A DNA stretch of 64,000 bases. It comes from Acanthococcus lagerstroemiae (taxonomy: Eukaryota > Arthropoda > Insecta > Hemiptera > Eriococcidae). The notes below the pieces were generated by a model, which was not told the DNA's origin, ran no database searches, and saw nothing but the letters and a program-made list of their open reading frames with translations. The position numbers and the translations under genes are program-made. The DNA lies in assembly GCA_031841125.1 (NCBI GenBank), contig CM063109.1:65106914-65170913 (forward strand). The letters run 5' to 3'. The first letter of the stretch is position 1; each line of letters begins with the position of its first letter. Positions 23,131 to 34,667 of the stretch are shown here, piece after piece.

Positions 23131-25550
23131 TCCTCTACCTCCTTCCTGAGAGCTGGATGGGAGCGGAGATAGATTCGAAGAGGATTTAGTTACAGAATTC
23201 ACTTTACATCTTGCCCTTCTTCATAATATTGCAGAATTGGCGATTAAATAGAATCTCCCGAGGAACTTGAAGTAGTCTTGAGGATTTGACGCTCCTCGAG
23301 CCTCCTCTGACTTTGCTATTGGTGCCGGGTCTGCCCTGGAATCAGATACGGAAATGTTGTTTGACCCAAATCATGAATCGCATGTGGTGTTATGGTTGAT
23401 CAAGATGCCGCGAGTATGGTGCCATCGACCAGCTAATTGAAAGATAGTTTACTATTAATGTTTTAGTACTCGATAGTTTCTAATTCAGTCTATAGGAGGG
23501 GTATGCAACATAATTGATCACCGATCCAATGCATCTTGAAGAAATTCATGCTGAGACAATGCAAGGTGGCTGTACTCTATGCAGTTTCAAATTACAGCAT
23601 TATTCAATCTATTAATCACGTTCACGAGTGTATGACACTGCGTAGAAAAAAGGGAAACACGTCTGTATGCTAATTTGGCCAAAATTTACACGCCGTCAAC
23701 GTGTATCTGTAATTCATTCAGAACAATAAAGATTAGGTGGTCAACTTCACCTTCTGTATCATTCGCTGTTTCAAACGAAACAAGCTTGTTTCTGACTTCC
23801 GTATTCCTAGTCCCAATCCATCGTCTTATTTCAGACCACGTATTTTATGTTCTCGCCTTCGCTGTTGTCTATAAAGAAAATTATAATGACCAACCACCAG
23901 CTGAAACTTTCACTTAATTATTTGTTTGATGCACGAGCGCGAAAGAGCCTCGGCGCTCTGTCGTTACTGAATCATCGACGTGTAATAAAATTTGGAAACT
24001 TTCGAGTGTAGTTTGCATAATGTTTCGCTATTAGCTAAAATTAGATGTACATGGATTTCTAATTAACTGCAAAGGAACTGATGAATGGCGTGATCTTTCG
24101 TTGAGGGCGCCCCTCCTCATCAAAAGAATTCGTTTGCTCGCAAAATAAGTACTGGTTGTCATTTTTGAGAAAGATTTTCTGTCAGAATTTTGTTGCAGTT
24201 GGCGAAATTTGGAAAACGAAAACTTTTTCCCCACGTACGGTTGCTGGAATCTCTAACATTTTCGTAGGCAAACTGCCATAACCTCTTGTGGCATAGCGAA
24301 ATGAAATCATTTTCCCAGCTAAAACTTATCAGTTTATGGCTAAAGTCGGCACATCGAGTAACAGGGCATTTGGCTAAACCAGACGGGCGACATAAACTTT
24401 TTTCTGTAGAATAATAGCGCTTCTTCCCCTCTTAAGAGTCAACTGATGAAGAATAGGATTTGCATGACCAAGATATTCGAAGAGAACAAATATTTGAAGA
24501 ATATTGCCATCCATATTGTAGTACATTAACCAAACATGGACTGTGCTTCACAACCCCCTGAACGTCAAATATCTGTGTACAAAAAAATTCTTATTACAAA
24601 ACTTGTAGATCTCTCAAAAATGATATTACGCTCTGTCACCAAAAGTTCGATAGAATTTATTCTCACGAGAAATTTTCGTTAAACAGAAGGGATTTTGCTC
24701 ACTTTGAGTACTCCTGTCTCTCAACCTAATGAAACGATTGGGCTCATTTTCAAACTCGAACCACATTAGGGTTATAAAAGCTTACAATACGAATTCCTGT
24801 TTGTTACGTTAATTACGGCCAAACTCTCTGGAAAAAATTGCCCGGCACTCCCCTCTGGTCTGATCGAGCCAATCCTCGATTTCGATCTTTGTTTTGTCAT
24901 CGAGGATAACATATCAGAATTCTAGTTGTCTACCGGAATTGCAACTCTTCATTATTTTCAGTTGTAAGTCCGATCAGTCAGATAAATAAATAAGAAATTA
25001 ATGAATAAAACCAAATAGTAAAATAAAAATAAAACTATATTTCGTTTGTCTAAAAAGAAAAAAAATTCTAAAGAATGAAAAAAAAAATTGAAAAAATTAA
25101 CATTGCGACCATAACATAAAAGCTACTTTTCGTTTGTCTGCAAATCTTGAGGGTAAAAAGTAAACAAAAATCGGTATTTTTCCCACTTTCATAGTCAGAT
25201 TTTTCTGACTCAAACGACTTTTCGCCAACTTTTCCCAGCTGGCCAACTCGACTGGAGTGCCTCTTCTAGCGGTTACGTCTGTCCTATCTCCAGAAAATTC
25301 CCTCCAATATTTCGGCGACCTCATCTATGTACATTTTTGTATAAATTGTCCCGCCTGGCTACTCTCTGCCTAGCACGATGCGAGCTTCTTAAAAACGTTT
25401 TTTGTTCTCTGCATACCTGCAGTTCCCGTACGAGACCTTTTCGAAACCACACTCTTCTTCTTTCTCATTGTCCTTTTCCTCCCTCGATTGGTTAGGCATG
25501 ACATCCGTTTAATTAAGTTACAGTTTATATGTTTCAGCTAAAACCCTACA
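23131..25550. other. Gene-free, largely single-copy region
   Basis: No recognised transposon family, no TIR pair and no open frame with a domain (the longest are about 80 codons at 23675 and 25097). A short A/T-rich run with AATAAATAAATAAG occurs near 24984-25090. Nothing else to report. Confidence 0.4.
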
Positions 25551-25558
25551 CACGGGAG

Positions 25559-25683
25559 AGTATAATGGTCACCGTTTTGGTGCACGCCGTGCCCGTGGCC
25601 GAATCCGACTATGCGGAGTGTACCGCGTAGTCAATTCGGCATCGACCGGCGCGGTGTGAGCCAAAATGACGGCCCATTATACT
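25559..25683. repeat. 125-bp near-perfect palindrome
   Basis: The sequence folds back on itself about a centre near 25621. AGTATAATGG opens both strands; then CCGTTTTGGTGCACGCCGTGC faces CCGTCATTTTGGCTCACACC, and GGCCGAATCCGACTATGCGG faces GATGCCGAATTGACTACGCGG. There is essentially no loop. It is GC-rich relative to its surroundings and most likely a very small snapback MITE. Confidence 0.75.
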
Positions 25684-25709
25684 TGGGAATTTAGAGCTCT
25701 GTTTTAGCT

Positions 25710-26210
25710 TGTGATGCCCGATTAATCGATTTTCACTAAAAGAAATTGATTAATAATCGGATTTGATACAACCCGCAAAATAATCGGTTAATCGATTTTT
25801 TTATCATTGCGTTTTTGAATGTTCTCTTATTATTGGTGGGGGGGGGGGGTGACTGAGAATACACAATCACAGTCTTCAGATAGTGCTCGAACCTAGAGTA
25901 ACAGTACTAGGCATGGTTCTAGTATCTCTAGGAATACCAGAGCGTGGTGCGCTACTAGCGCTAAGGTGACTTGAGTGAGAACTAAAATTAGGTTTCGCGG
26001 AAAATCGTTTGAGTCTGCCATTGTATTTCAGAACATGTTTAAGTAGTAAAGTACCTATGTATAAGTTGACTTATTTCGTCCTTTATTTTATATTTTCAAT
26101 TTTTTTGTTACAACAACATACCAAAATAATCGATTTTTTTCTTACAAAAAATTGACCCAATTTTTTCGTCATAGTGGAAAAATTGGATAATCGATTTTTG
26201 AGCATCACTA
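25710..26210. repeat. Possible hAT-like element with AATCGATT repeats
   Basis: Left end TTGTGATGCCCGATTAATCGATTTTC faces an inverted right end TAGTGATGCTCAAAAATCGATTATCC. AATCGATTTTT words occur at both ends. No 8-bp duplication is recognisable, so the assignment rests on the paired ends alone. Confidence 0.4.
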
Positions 26211-27471
26211 TAAGACTTTGACTATTGATCGTTCAATATACGCGCCTGCTCTATACTTTCACTTATGTTTTTTCCTTTTTTTTAATGCCCTTGCTGCGGT
26301 CCGGACTAGACACTTTTCATACGGATACTAAAAAACCCCACGAGTGTATTGAGAGGCTATTCACCTATCCTAGATCGTAACAATATTCTATGAATAATCA
26401 TACATCAGAGTCCCTCTGGCCTCCCCTTGTTCGTCCTAACCTTCGGGGGGTGTTGAGGAAATGTTGACTTTCGAATTCTGGATTTGGTCTCTCAGCGTAA
26501 TTGTTTTCACATCGTTCGACAGCAAGAGAGTTAGCTGGTGGAGGTTTTGTGATTAATAGACACAGAGACAAAAAGCAAGTGACATATCTGGTACAGGAAG
26601 TTGGAGAAACAAACACAGCTCAAGGGGCACTGCACTGGTGTCGCTTGGATCGTGGGTCCTTGCTCTCCAACTTATGCTAGTGTACAGAACGCAGACAAAT
26701 GACTCTAACCCTGAACATATTTTTTTGAATGCGATGCGGGGTAAATGAGGATCTTCGAATAGCGAGGCCTAGTTCCTACTCCAGTGAAGAAATTTCCTTT
26801 CCTTCAAAAGAGAGCTACAATGTAACTGGATTTGTATTGAGAAAACTTTCGAAACAGAGTCTTATTCTGGATCATTTTTCCAAGTATATTGTCAGATTTT
26901 CTACTCGGCCTCGGGCTTCGAAATCCTGCAATGTGCAAAACTTTATTTGACTAAGAATCGAACAAAGCATCGCAATCGGGATTTTGGGTCACAAACTTCA
27001 AATACTGTATCTGATTTTTGATTCGACCTTGATTAGGGCTTCAGAATCTAAATTTCTGATTATAAATGGGTAAAATTGATTTGACTTCGGAATACAAACA
27101 AAATAATGATGCAGGGGTTTTCGGGTCGGTGGTTGAAATTATCCGTTTAGATTTTCGATCTGGTTTCAAGTTTCTAAAACAGACTTTTGACCTCGATCCG
27201 ATTTGAGCTATCTCCTAAATACGAAATTTCACACTTGAGAGAGGTAATTCGGCTTGGAAAATCAAAATATCGAAATTGGTGTCTTGTAAGTCGCTTTCTT
27301 CAAGTATCATTAGATTTTGCATCAAATCTTGTTTAAGACTCGAAATCTAAATTTCCCTCTTGAAATCAAGATTTTGGAGCCCAGCCCGAGGACGAATGAA
27401 TAAATCTGAAAAGAATTTCGAAATGAGCGATTCAAGAAAAAAACAACTGCTTTGAAAGTTGACTTATTATA
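26211..27471. other. Gene-free region
   Basis: No recognised genes. From 26950 to 27400 the DNA is a degenerate series of AATC(T/A)AAATTT / TTTTGATTCGACC words, similar in style to the GATTC-rich stretch at 22.4-23.1 kb. The frame at 26398-26616 (minus) shows no domain. Confidence 0.35.
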
Positions 27472-27482
27472 CTCTCATTTTA

Positions 27483-27708
27483 GAGTTTTGGTTTGCCGAG
27501 TGGATAGCGCGTTGGTCTCAGAATCCGGAGGTTTCGGGTTCAAGCCCACGTAGCAACTTGCCTGAATTTTCGACCTAAGCCGGGTTTTCGGCCAGAAGGG
27601 AAGAGGGCTAAGACAGCTCTAACAGCCTCCCCGACGTATCTGAAGTAATGCCCGAAAGGGCGGATTCCAGGACTCGGGTGCAGAGCAAATTAGAAAAAGA
27701 GTAATACC
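27483..27708 (+). mobile_element. tRNA-derived SINE, family S1, copy 1
   Basis: The head resembles a tRNA: GCCGAGTGG gives the A-box and GGTTCAAGCCC the B-box of an internal RNA polymerase III promoter, with an anticodon-loop-like CTCAGAA between them. The tail runs through GCCGGGTTTTCGGCC, ACAGCTCTAACAGCCTCCCC and CCCGAAAGGGCGGATTCC. Direct repeats CTCTCATTTTA (27472-27482 and 27709-27719) flank it, an 11-bp target duplication. The second copy is inverted at 39775-39995. Confidence 0.9.
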
Positions 27709-28079
27709 CTCTCATTTTAAAAGCGAAAACTGTGGTACTTTCTTGCCCTCCTTTTGGGACGGACATTTTTTAATGAGAAAAGAATGCGATATTGCTGCTT
27801 GAATGTCCTTGAATGGTTCAGCTGACTTTAACGTGCATCTGGAAATGTGGACTATGCTTCAGACAGAGAAAGACATTTGATGACGCGAAAATTGCCTTCT
27901 TCATCTATTCTATTGATCCCTTCTGTTTCTGGTGGATTCAGTGCATACATTTTTGTTGGTGTCCACAGTTGGTATGATAGAAAAGGTCAAGCCACCCGTT
28001 CAGTCGTCTTCCTTTGATTTTCTAAGAAGTTACTCTTTAGAAAATTGAAGAGAAACTCTTCTCCAGCACGCTTAGTTTC

Positions 28080-28980
28080 AGAAGTGAGCAAAACTTGAGT
28101 TGACTCATTTCAGAAATGATTCGAAATGAGTTGAATTTTAACTTTTTATGTTACTTATTCATAACTAATTCACTCATTTATAACTCATCAGCTCATTTGT
28201 AACTTATGCAACTCATTTCAAATATCTCCATTATCAACTTTGTTTTTAAAACATAAACAGGAAACCAAGCGTTTTGATTACAGTCAGAACAGTGGCGTAG
28301 ACAAGAGAGGGGCGATTAGGGGGATGAATCTCCCCCCCCCCTTTGAGATAGGAATTCTGTATATGCTGAGTATCATAGTAAATGCGCGAAATTAAATTTA
28401 AATTCAGATGCATAATTGAATTTGAAAAACACAACATACTGATACGTCAATGTAAAAACGTACAGTTTGTATTAGGTGTATCCCCAAAAATTTTGCTGAC
28501 AACACCCCCCCCCCCCCCGTTGGAAAAATCCTGGCTACACCATTGTGTCAGAATGCCAAAATCCAGCCAGAAAATGTCTGTAATTATGCATTTATAACTA
28601 ATAATTTGGTATGTTCATAAAAGTAACACATGAACTCATTTAGTAGGTAAGTGACATGGTAACTCACCAACTCATTTCGAATTTTTCAATTGTGATCTTT
28701 GTTTTTAAAACACAAGAAGAAAACCAAATATTTACTTGCCATCGGAATACCAAAAGCTAAAATCCAGATAGAAAATTTCGGTAACTATGTATTTATAGCT
28801 ACTAATTTGGGATGTTGATAAAGTAGCCCATCAACTCATTTAGTGGTAACATGGTGACTCACTAACTCATTTGTAAACTTATTTAATTCACTGATAAATT
28901 GCAAACTCATCAAATCATTAGGCTTAACTTACCGCATAAATGGGTTGGCTCTAAATTGATTAGAAACTATTGTACGTTCA
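28080..28980. repeat. Tandem AACTCATTT-rich array, about 440-bp higher-order unit
   Basis: AACTCATTT and TTCACTCATTT words repeat many times. A larger unit is duplicated: TCTTTGTTTTTAAAACA(C/T)AA...GAAAACCAA followed by CCAAAATCCAG(C/A)(C/T)AGAAAAT, ACTAATAATTTGG / CTACTAATTTGGGATGTT and AACTCATTTAGTA(G)GG. It occurs at 28240-28289 plus 28546-28680, and again at 28690-28880. The first unit is split by the MITE at 28290-28545. Confidence 0.65.
28290..28545. mobile_element. hAT-type MITE (256 bp) with 8-bp TSD and preserved empty site
   Basis: Termini are CAGTGGCGTAGACAAG at the left and, inverted, CAATGGTGTAGCCAGG at the right. Flanks AGTCAGAA (28282-28289) and TGTCAGAA (28546-28553) match at 7 of 8 bases. 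The uninterrupted neighbouring tandem unit (28735-28760) shows the same sequence without the insertion. Long C runs lie near both ends (28331-28341 and 28504-28518). No coding capacity. Confidence 0.85.
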
Positions 28981-29604
28981 AAAGAGTTGATTTATTTTGA
29001 AATGAATTTTGCTCATCTCTGATTAGGCTTTATTTCGAGAAGACTTTGCGTTTTTTGCCGGAGAAGATCATGAACCGGGTTCCCGAAACTCATTGTCAAA
29101 ATAAAGAATCATTGATAGGGAAAGAAGTTCAGTTTTATTCTTTTGGGAAGAAGTGTTGCTGACACGAAGGGGTCAGAAACTAAAAATCTATTAGGTTTGA
29201 AGAGCTCTTTTTCAAAGTGGCCTAAGTTATCTGTAAGTATTAAATCGTTTTTAAAATGTTGTTAGTCACTTCGAAAAGGTGAGAAATTTCCTGTTGCTAA
29301 GGTGGACAATATCGAATCTTCATATATTTACGTCCTTGAAACGACAACAGAAAATACTTTACACACCGGAACAAGTGGTCAGTAAAGCTAACTCAACTTT
29401 GTAATGACCGAAGCCATTATTGGCCATTATTTTGAAAAAGGACTCGGTTTTCATATTTTCGTATTGGTAGTAGAGGGAGAGAATATTGAACATGGTCGTA
29501 CACACAGCTAAAATAATTCACAAAATAGTATCGTAATACCTTCACTCAGTGGCGTAGCCAAGGGGGCAGGGTGGTTTGAACCCTCCTTCGCGACTTCATC
29601 AAAT

Positions 29605-30348
29605 AATGGTTTTCCTCCTAGTAAAGCAGAGGAGATTAATTTTATACTAACTATAGAGGTTATAGATAAACTTTTTTTAAAAATTAAAAATCACTTTCAA
29701 GATGATATTAAATTCATCAAAAAATACGTAGATGATAGCTTTATTTATATCAAACAAAGTAAAATAAATGACTTAATAGAATTTGTCAACTCTTTTAATA
29801 GTAGATTGAAGTTCACTATAGAAATAGAATCAGATAATGAAATTAGTTTCTTAGATTTGCTAATCATTAGAAATAATCATGAGTTCAAAACTGATTATTT
29901 TGTTAAACCCACAGCTAGTGGACGCCTACTTAATTTTTATTCTTTTCACCCTTCCTCTCAAAAACTTAATACCTTGAATAATATTGTTTATAGAATTCTT
30001 ACTTTATCCCACAAGGAATTTCATAGGAAACAAATAAATTTTATGATTGACTTAGCTGAACGTAACGACTGTAAATATATTAACATTCTGAAAGCTATCA
30101 AATATTCTTATGAAAATAACGGAAAACATAATGATAATAATTTTAACAATGATAACAGCATAGACAATAAAAAATTTTATGGGTTGACATACTTAGGGAG
30201 TTTAAGTTATAAAATCAAAAATAAGTTGAGGAATGTTTGTGACAATTTATCAGTTGGTTTTAGAAGTAATAGTAATTTTTATAAAAAAAATTTTACCGAA
30301 CTAAAAGACAGAACTGAAAATGACAAAGAGACAAACTCTCTGGTTTAA
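29605..30348 (+). pseudogene. Penelope-like retroelement reverse transcriptase, C-terminal part
   Basis: The frame is open from about 29605 to the stop at 30348. It begins inside the RT palm: IKKYVDDSFIYI holds the catalytic YVDD, followed by FTIEIESDNEISFLDLLI, a typical Penelope-like FLD motif, and PTASGRLLNFYSFHPSSQK. The upstream fingers and N-terminus are missing, so the copy is 5'-truncated. Downstream the reading changes frame near 30335 to enter the GIY-YIG endonuclease. Penelope-like elements encode RT plus GIY-YIG endonuclease in one protein, so the two open frames were once continuous. Very AT-rich codon use; not functional. Confidence 0.9.
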
Positions 30349-30665
30349 TTTATAAAGTAATTTGTGAAAACTGTGAGGTGGTTTATATTGGTGAAACCAA
30401 ACAGTTTTTAAAAAAACAGATGAGACAACACGAACTTGATATTATAAATATTAAAAATGTAACCGGATTATCTGAGCATGCTCTTACTGTCAATCATACT
30501 TTTAATTTTAAACAATGTGAGATTTTACACTCCAACTGTATGCAGTACAAAAAACGCAAATTTATAGGAAAATGTTGTATTCATATATCGCCTTATAATA
30601 TTAATATTTACACCGATTCAGATAAGATTAAACCGTTTCACTGTATTTTAAATTCAATTGGTTAA
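30336..30665 (+). pseudogene. GIY-YIG endonuclease domain of the Penelope-like element
   Basis: In the frame that includes the residues before 30378, the sequence reads LIYKVICENCEVVYIGETKQ. That is the CxxC linker followed by the second half of the GIY-YIG motif (VYIGET), as in Penelope-like endonucleases. It continues with LKKQMRQHELD, where Arg and His lie at the expected distance, and with LSEHALTVNHTFNF. It is displaced by a frameshift from the RT frame. The stop is at 30665. In intact elements this domain cuts the target DNA. Confidence 0.88.
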
Positions 30666-30720
30666 CTCCCCCACCTCCTTACTGTTTTACTGTATTTTAA
30701 ATTCAGTTGGTGAACGTTAC
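30630..30720. repeat. 48-49-bp tandem duplication in the Penelope-like 3' end
   Basis: CACTGTATTTTAAATTCAATTGG at 30639 is repeated as TACTGTATTTTAAATTCAGTTGG at 30688. It spans the end of the coding region and the start of the 3' UTR. A C run follows at 30721-30732. Confidence 0.7.
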
Positions 30721-30811
30721 CCCCCCCCCCCCATCTTTGTATTATGTTTCGTGTAACTAGCATTTAGACCATGGATTTCAGTGTTGCTTAGTTTGTACGA
30801 GTTTGTGTTAC

Positions 30812-30839
30812 CTGATGATGACAGTGATGTCGAAACGTC
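30812..30839 (+). ncRNA. Hammerhead-ribozyme-core-like motif in the Penelope-like 3' UTR
   Basis: CTGATGA (30812) is followed by a 4-bp stem GACA/TGTC closed by a GTGA loop, then GAAAC and GTC (30832-30839). This matches the CUGAUGA - stem II - GAAAC order of hammerhead ribozymes, which are reported from Penelope-like retroelements. One unpaired T sits before stem II, and I cannot see flanking arms that would form stems I and III, so self-cleavage activity is only a possibility. Confidence 0.45.
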
Positions 30840-30999
30840 GTTTGTGTTAATAAATTAGTAAATTGATTTTTGGAGTGATTTGCCGCTATAGTTAATTATG
30901 GTTTTCTTCATTAAAGCACCCTCTCTAATATCCCCTCTCCCTATGTTTATAATCAGACCCCTCCCCCCCTCAATAGACTGGCTACTGGCTACGCTATTG

Positions 31000-32980
31000 C
31001 CTACCCTAATTTCGTTAAAAATGGACATTCATATGAATCGTTTCATGTTTTCGATGAAGTCACCTACTGAATCTTCAAACTTACTTCAAGTATAATCGTG
31101 TTCAGGATCTTCAAACATTTTTGATTATCACATAGTGAAAATCGGATTCCTAGGGTGACCTCTAATAATTAACCAACAAGAAAAAAACTTTACCATCAGT
31201 TTTGATGTTTTGAAAAACAGCACGTAGTTCACTTTGTCGAAGAGCTCCTCATTTTTAGTATGTAGTTGATCTGTGATCCAATCAGAATTTTGTTTTGCTT
31301 TCTTTCTTCCTTTCTTTTTCTTCCTATCTAAATTTATACTTTTCAACGAACTTTCCCAGTTTCATTGTTCGTATGTTGTAGTGCAATCGTAGATAAGTGT
31401 AGCATCAATTTAGTCGATTGTTTTCTTCGGTTCTTCGTAATTTCGTTTTTCTTTCATGTCGGCCACTTCAGAAAATAATGTCAAATACCGCTGAATTGTA
31501 ATACGTGGACGACTGAATAGACCCTAATGATGTTTATCATCTCACACATCTCTGGTTTCACAAAATTAGCGCCAAAAATTCGGCGTGGCAATTTAATTTT
31601 ACGCTGTTTTACAAGATGACATCCTGTTAACATATATACCGTTCAGCGAAATTGTTTTTCTCTTAATAATACTTGAGAAGCAGCCTCGATTTTTTCGAAA
31701 TCGGAAATCCTGTCTTCGTTTGATCATAAAGATTTCGTATACATCGTTTTAATTGATATTTTGTGCGTGAGACTTCTTAAAAAACCGCTCGCATTTGTCG
31801 GCAAGGTTTCGTACATCGGATATCCAAATATTGTTTTATCGATCGGTGTAACAGCGTGATCAAAGAGCATAATATGCCGAATCGAGTGAAAGGTCAAAGC
31901 CCTTGTCACGATACATCAGGTGTCACACGTAACGAGGTCAATATTTCAACAGCTGATCGTATCCGTCACTCGGTATTCGGATCATTGACGGAAGTGCGTC
32001 TAGTTTGTTGGGACGGGGACTCGATCCTTTCCAGAAAAAAATGGCATTTCCTCTTTATATAAACTCTGGTATATAATATTTGACAGAGATGGTGATTGAA
32101 AATGAGTTACATATTTGTATCAATGCATTCTAAAATACAATAGATAAAGACGCAGGCTGTTGTTCCATTGGGAATCTCTTCCGATAATAAACACACACAC
32201 ACACACACACAAATACGAATATTTCGAATTGTGATACGATTATGTTCCTAGAAGGCAAGATTAATGTATTTGAATATCAGATCGTACTCGTGTACTTCCT
32301 GATCATTTGATATTGGGATTGTTACGTCATCGTAGATCGATTAGTCACGGTGTGCGATGTTTTCAAATAGTATAAACTGCGTTACATGTATGGAATTAAT
32401 CAGCTGATGTACATGTAAAATCTGAGTTCTTTAAGTAATATCTGGTGTCGACTATCCCGCAATCCATAGGCTATTGTGTTAACAAGTTCATGAGGCAAAT
32501 GAAGGAAATACCGAATGTGTCTACTTAGGTATTTGGCTCGCCCTGCTAAGAATTACATCTAAACTATGTACAAAATTATACCTATATCCTTTTTTAACAA
32601 TAATAATAATTGAGCAAATTATATTGAAATACGTAAATGAATGAAACAGTAATGATACATGTTGATAAATAATGTTCTTCAGAAAGCATAAACAAATGAA
32701 CAAAAGTATTCCGGGGACTTCGAAAGCACCCAGTAGTGTCTGTATCATATTTTTGGAGAGTATACGCCCATAGAGAGAGAGATAATCTAATCCCGTAACC
32801 TTTGACCTAACTCTTCATTTTATTCTATTTTTGACCCCCACCCTCCTATCAATCCCATAAACTATCCTATCCTCGAATACATTATACCAACAAACTAAAA
32901 TAAACGGCAAACATCAAAAAGAAACAATTCTGAGCCCGCCTTGGAGATGGGAAACATGCGTGAAAGCAGTGTTGAAGTAC
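31000..32980. other. Mostly single-copy sequence without recognised genes
   Basis: The region 31360-32520 lacks the repeat families seen elsewhere and has moderately frequent CpG. Short open frames (60-75 codons) carry no recognised motif. A CA microsatellite interrupts it. Confidence 0.35.
32191..32211. repeat. (AC)n microsatellite
   Basis: About ten uninterrupted AC dinucleotides. No association with a recognised element. Confidence 0.95.
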
Positions 32981-33288
32981 AAGGGGCGTTCAAAAAGTAA
33001 AGGTAACAAGGGCTATTGTGAAATAACTATAAATCGTATACATTTTATAACATTTGAAGAGATACAACCTTAAACTCTTTCTCAACATAGTTACCTTCCC
33101 GATTGAGGCGTTTATCTCATCGGTTTACTTATAGATGCTTTCCCTGTAGAAATCGTTGTCCAACGAATCAAACCAATTTAGAACTGTTTCTTGCAGCTCG
33201 ATCGTCGTTTTTAAAACGAGTTCCACCCTGGTATTTTTCTAAATACATGTCGGAGGTACCATGTTGGTAGGTTGGGTATGGCAAAAGG

Positions 33289-33524
33289 CAGGGGGGTACC
33301 GAAGAGCTTTTCTTGGGAGGGGAGGGTGGGGTGAAAGTCCTTATTGATTAAACTTAAAATTCCCAAGTATCGAAGCGAAAAAGAAAAAAAAGAAGCTTTT
33401 GACATGTTGGATTTTCCGAACTGTACCGAAATTTCCCAACTTCGGCTGACTAAAATGCTAACTACTGAGTAAACATTTTCCTACAGGGGGAAGCTCCCTC
33501 TCTCCCCCTATCGGTAGGTCCCTG
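33289..33524. mobile_element. hAT-type MITE, family H2, copy 1 (nested)
   Basis: Left end CAGGGGGGTACCGAAGAG faces inverted right end CAGGGACCTACCGATAGG. Flanks GGCAAAAG (33280-33287) and GGCAAAAC (33525-33532) match at 7 of 8 bases, with one extra G at the left boundary. The interior words CCCAAGTATCGAAGC, AAGCTTTTGACATGTTGGATTTT and CCCAACTTCGGCTGACTAAAATG are shared with copy 2 at 37296. Confidence 0.75.
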
Positions 33525-33570
33525 GGCAAAACATGCCACTTGAACGACTTCAACAAAGCAGTTGTCATTG

Positions 33571-34439
33571 AAGTGTTGCCAATTTAGCATAATTCGAAGT
33601 CCATTTAGCACCGTGATTTTCTGATCTAGCATCAGCATAATTGCTAGCATAATCCATTTCAATCTTGACATAATTTTCCAAAGTTGAGCATAATTTTTTT
33701 TTATAATCCGCAGTCAGCACTCCATACCACAAACGGTTGAACTTCGAACCACCAATTACTTGGTATGAACTGTAGTCTGTACCCGTAGTCCATACAATGA
33801 CCCCTTTTCACCATTCATCACTATCATCAATCAGTGTCACACAAAATGCCGAGGAAACAAGACCTAAAGTCATACTTATGAAAGTCTTCTTTTCGGTGCT
33901 TGCGGATATAGATACAGTTTGAGGAATATTAACATGCACGAATTGATGAATTCTATGAAAAATCAACTTGAAGAGTGTGCGAAAGTATACGAAACTAAGG
34001 TCCTTTTTGATTTAAAAAAAAAAAAAATTTAATGCCTACCTTTTTTTCAAAGATAGTCTACAGAAGTTATTTTAGTGCTGAGAAAATGAACCTCGAGGAT
34101 GACAGAAACCACTGTAGCTGAATCTTTTTCTTGAACTACAGAGCTTATGGGCATGGTTTGGTAGCCAAAAAAAAATTTAGCATAATTTTTTGGTACAATT
34201 TTTTCACATTTTGGCATAATTTAGCACAATTTTTCGCCTACAAAATCCGCAGAAAAAACCGTATCGATCTTGAAAACAGTTTGATTGCAACTTAGACTAG
34301 CAAAGAATGAAGAAAACTTTTGGCATAATGAATTTAGCATTTTGTGTGTGTGGGGGGGGGAGAGGGGAGGGTTCTAACATAATCTAGCACAGATTTTACT
34401 TCAATCTAGCATAGAGACATTTTCTTATTGGCAACACTG
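33571..34439. mobile_element. hAT-like TIR element with TAGCATAAT repeats (nested)
   Basis: Left end AAGTGTTGCCAATTTAGCAT and inverted right end CAGTGTTGCCAATAAGAAAATG share the GTGTTGCCAAT terminus typical of many hAT elements. (T)AGCATAATT words recur more than ten times in the interior. The 8-bp flanks do not match, so the precise boundary is uncertain. No transposase. Confidence 0.5.
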
Positions 34440-34667
34440 TTTGAGAGATGTGCGGTTGTGCGTTGTCTTGCAACCATCACGAGTTAACAGTCAGAGTCTG
34501 CAGTCTAATTCTTTTGTGTAAAATGTAAACGGTTCCGCTGGTCGCAGTGTGCATGTGAGTTTATTGTCACATCTTATGGAAGAAAATCAACCAAAACCAA
34601 AAGAATTCCACGAGCATCCCAGAATATGCATGCCATCATTTTGTTTGCAGTACAGGAAACTGTCTAT

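Larger units (their letters stand above)
29547..30999. mobile_element. CAGTGGCGTAGCC MITE split by a Penelope-like element
   Basis: Left end CAGTGGCGTAGCCAAGGGGGC (29547) and inverted right end CAATAGCGTAGCCAGTAGCCAG (ending 30999) match the termini of the MITE at 28290. Flanks CCTTCACT and CCTACCCT agree at 6 of 8 bases, consistent with an aged hAT target duplication. The Penelope-like sequence occupies the interior from about 29600 to about 30900, so it inserted into the older MITE. Confidence 0.6.

Noticed and set aside
27483..27560. Genuine tRNA gene
   Set aside because: The A- and B-boxes are present but there is no closed acceptor stem, and the sequence continues as a dispersed SINE with target duplications.
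33571..34439. Secure hAT assignment
   Set aside because: Terminal GTGTTGCCAAT is right but the 8-bp flanks (TGTCATTG and TTTGAGAG) do not match, so it is kept only as hAT-like.
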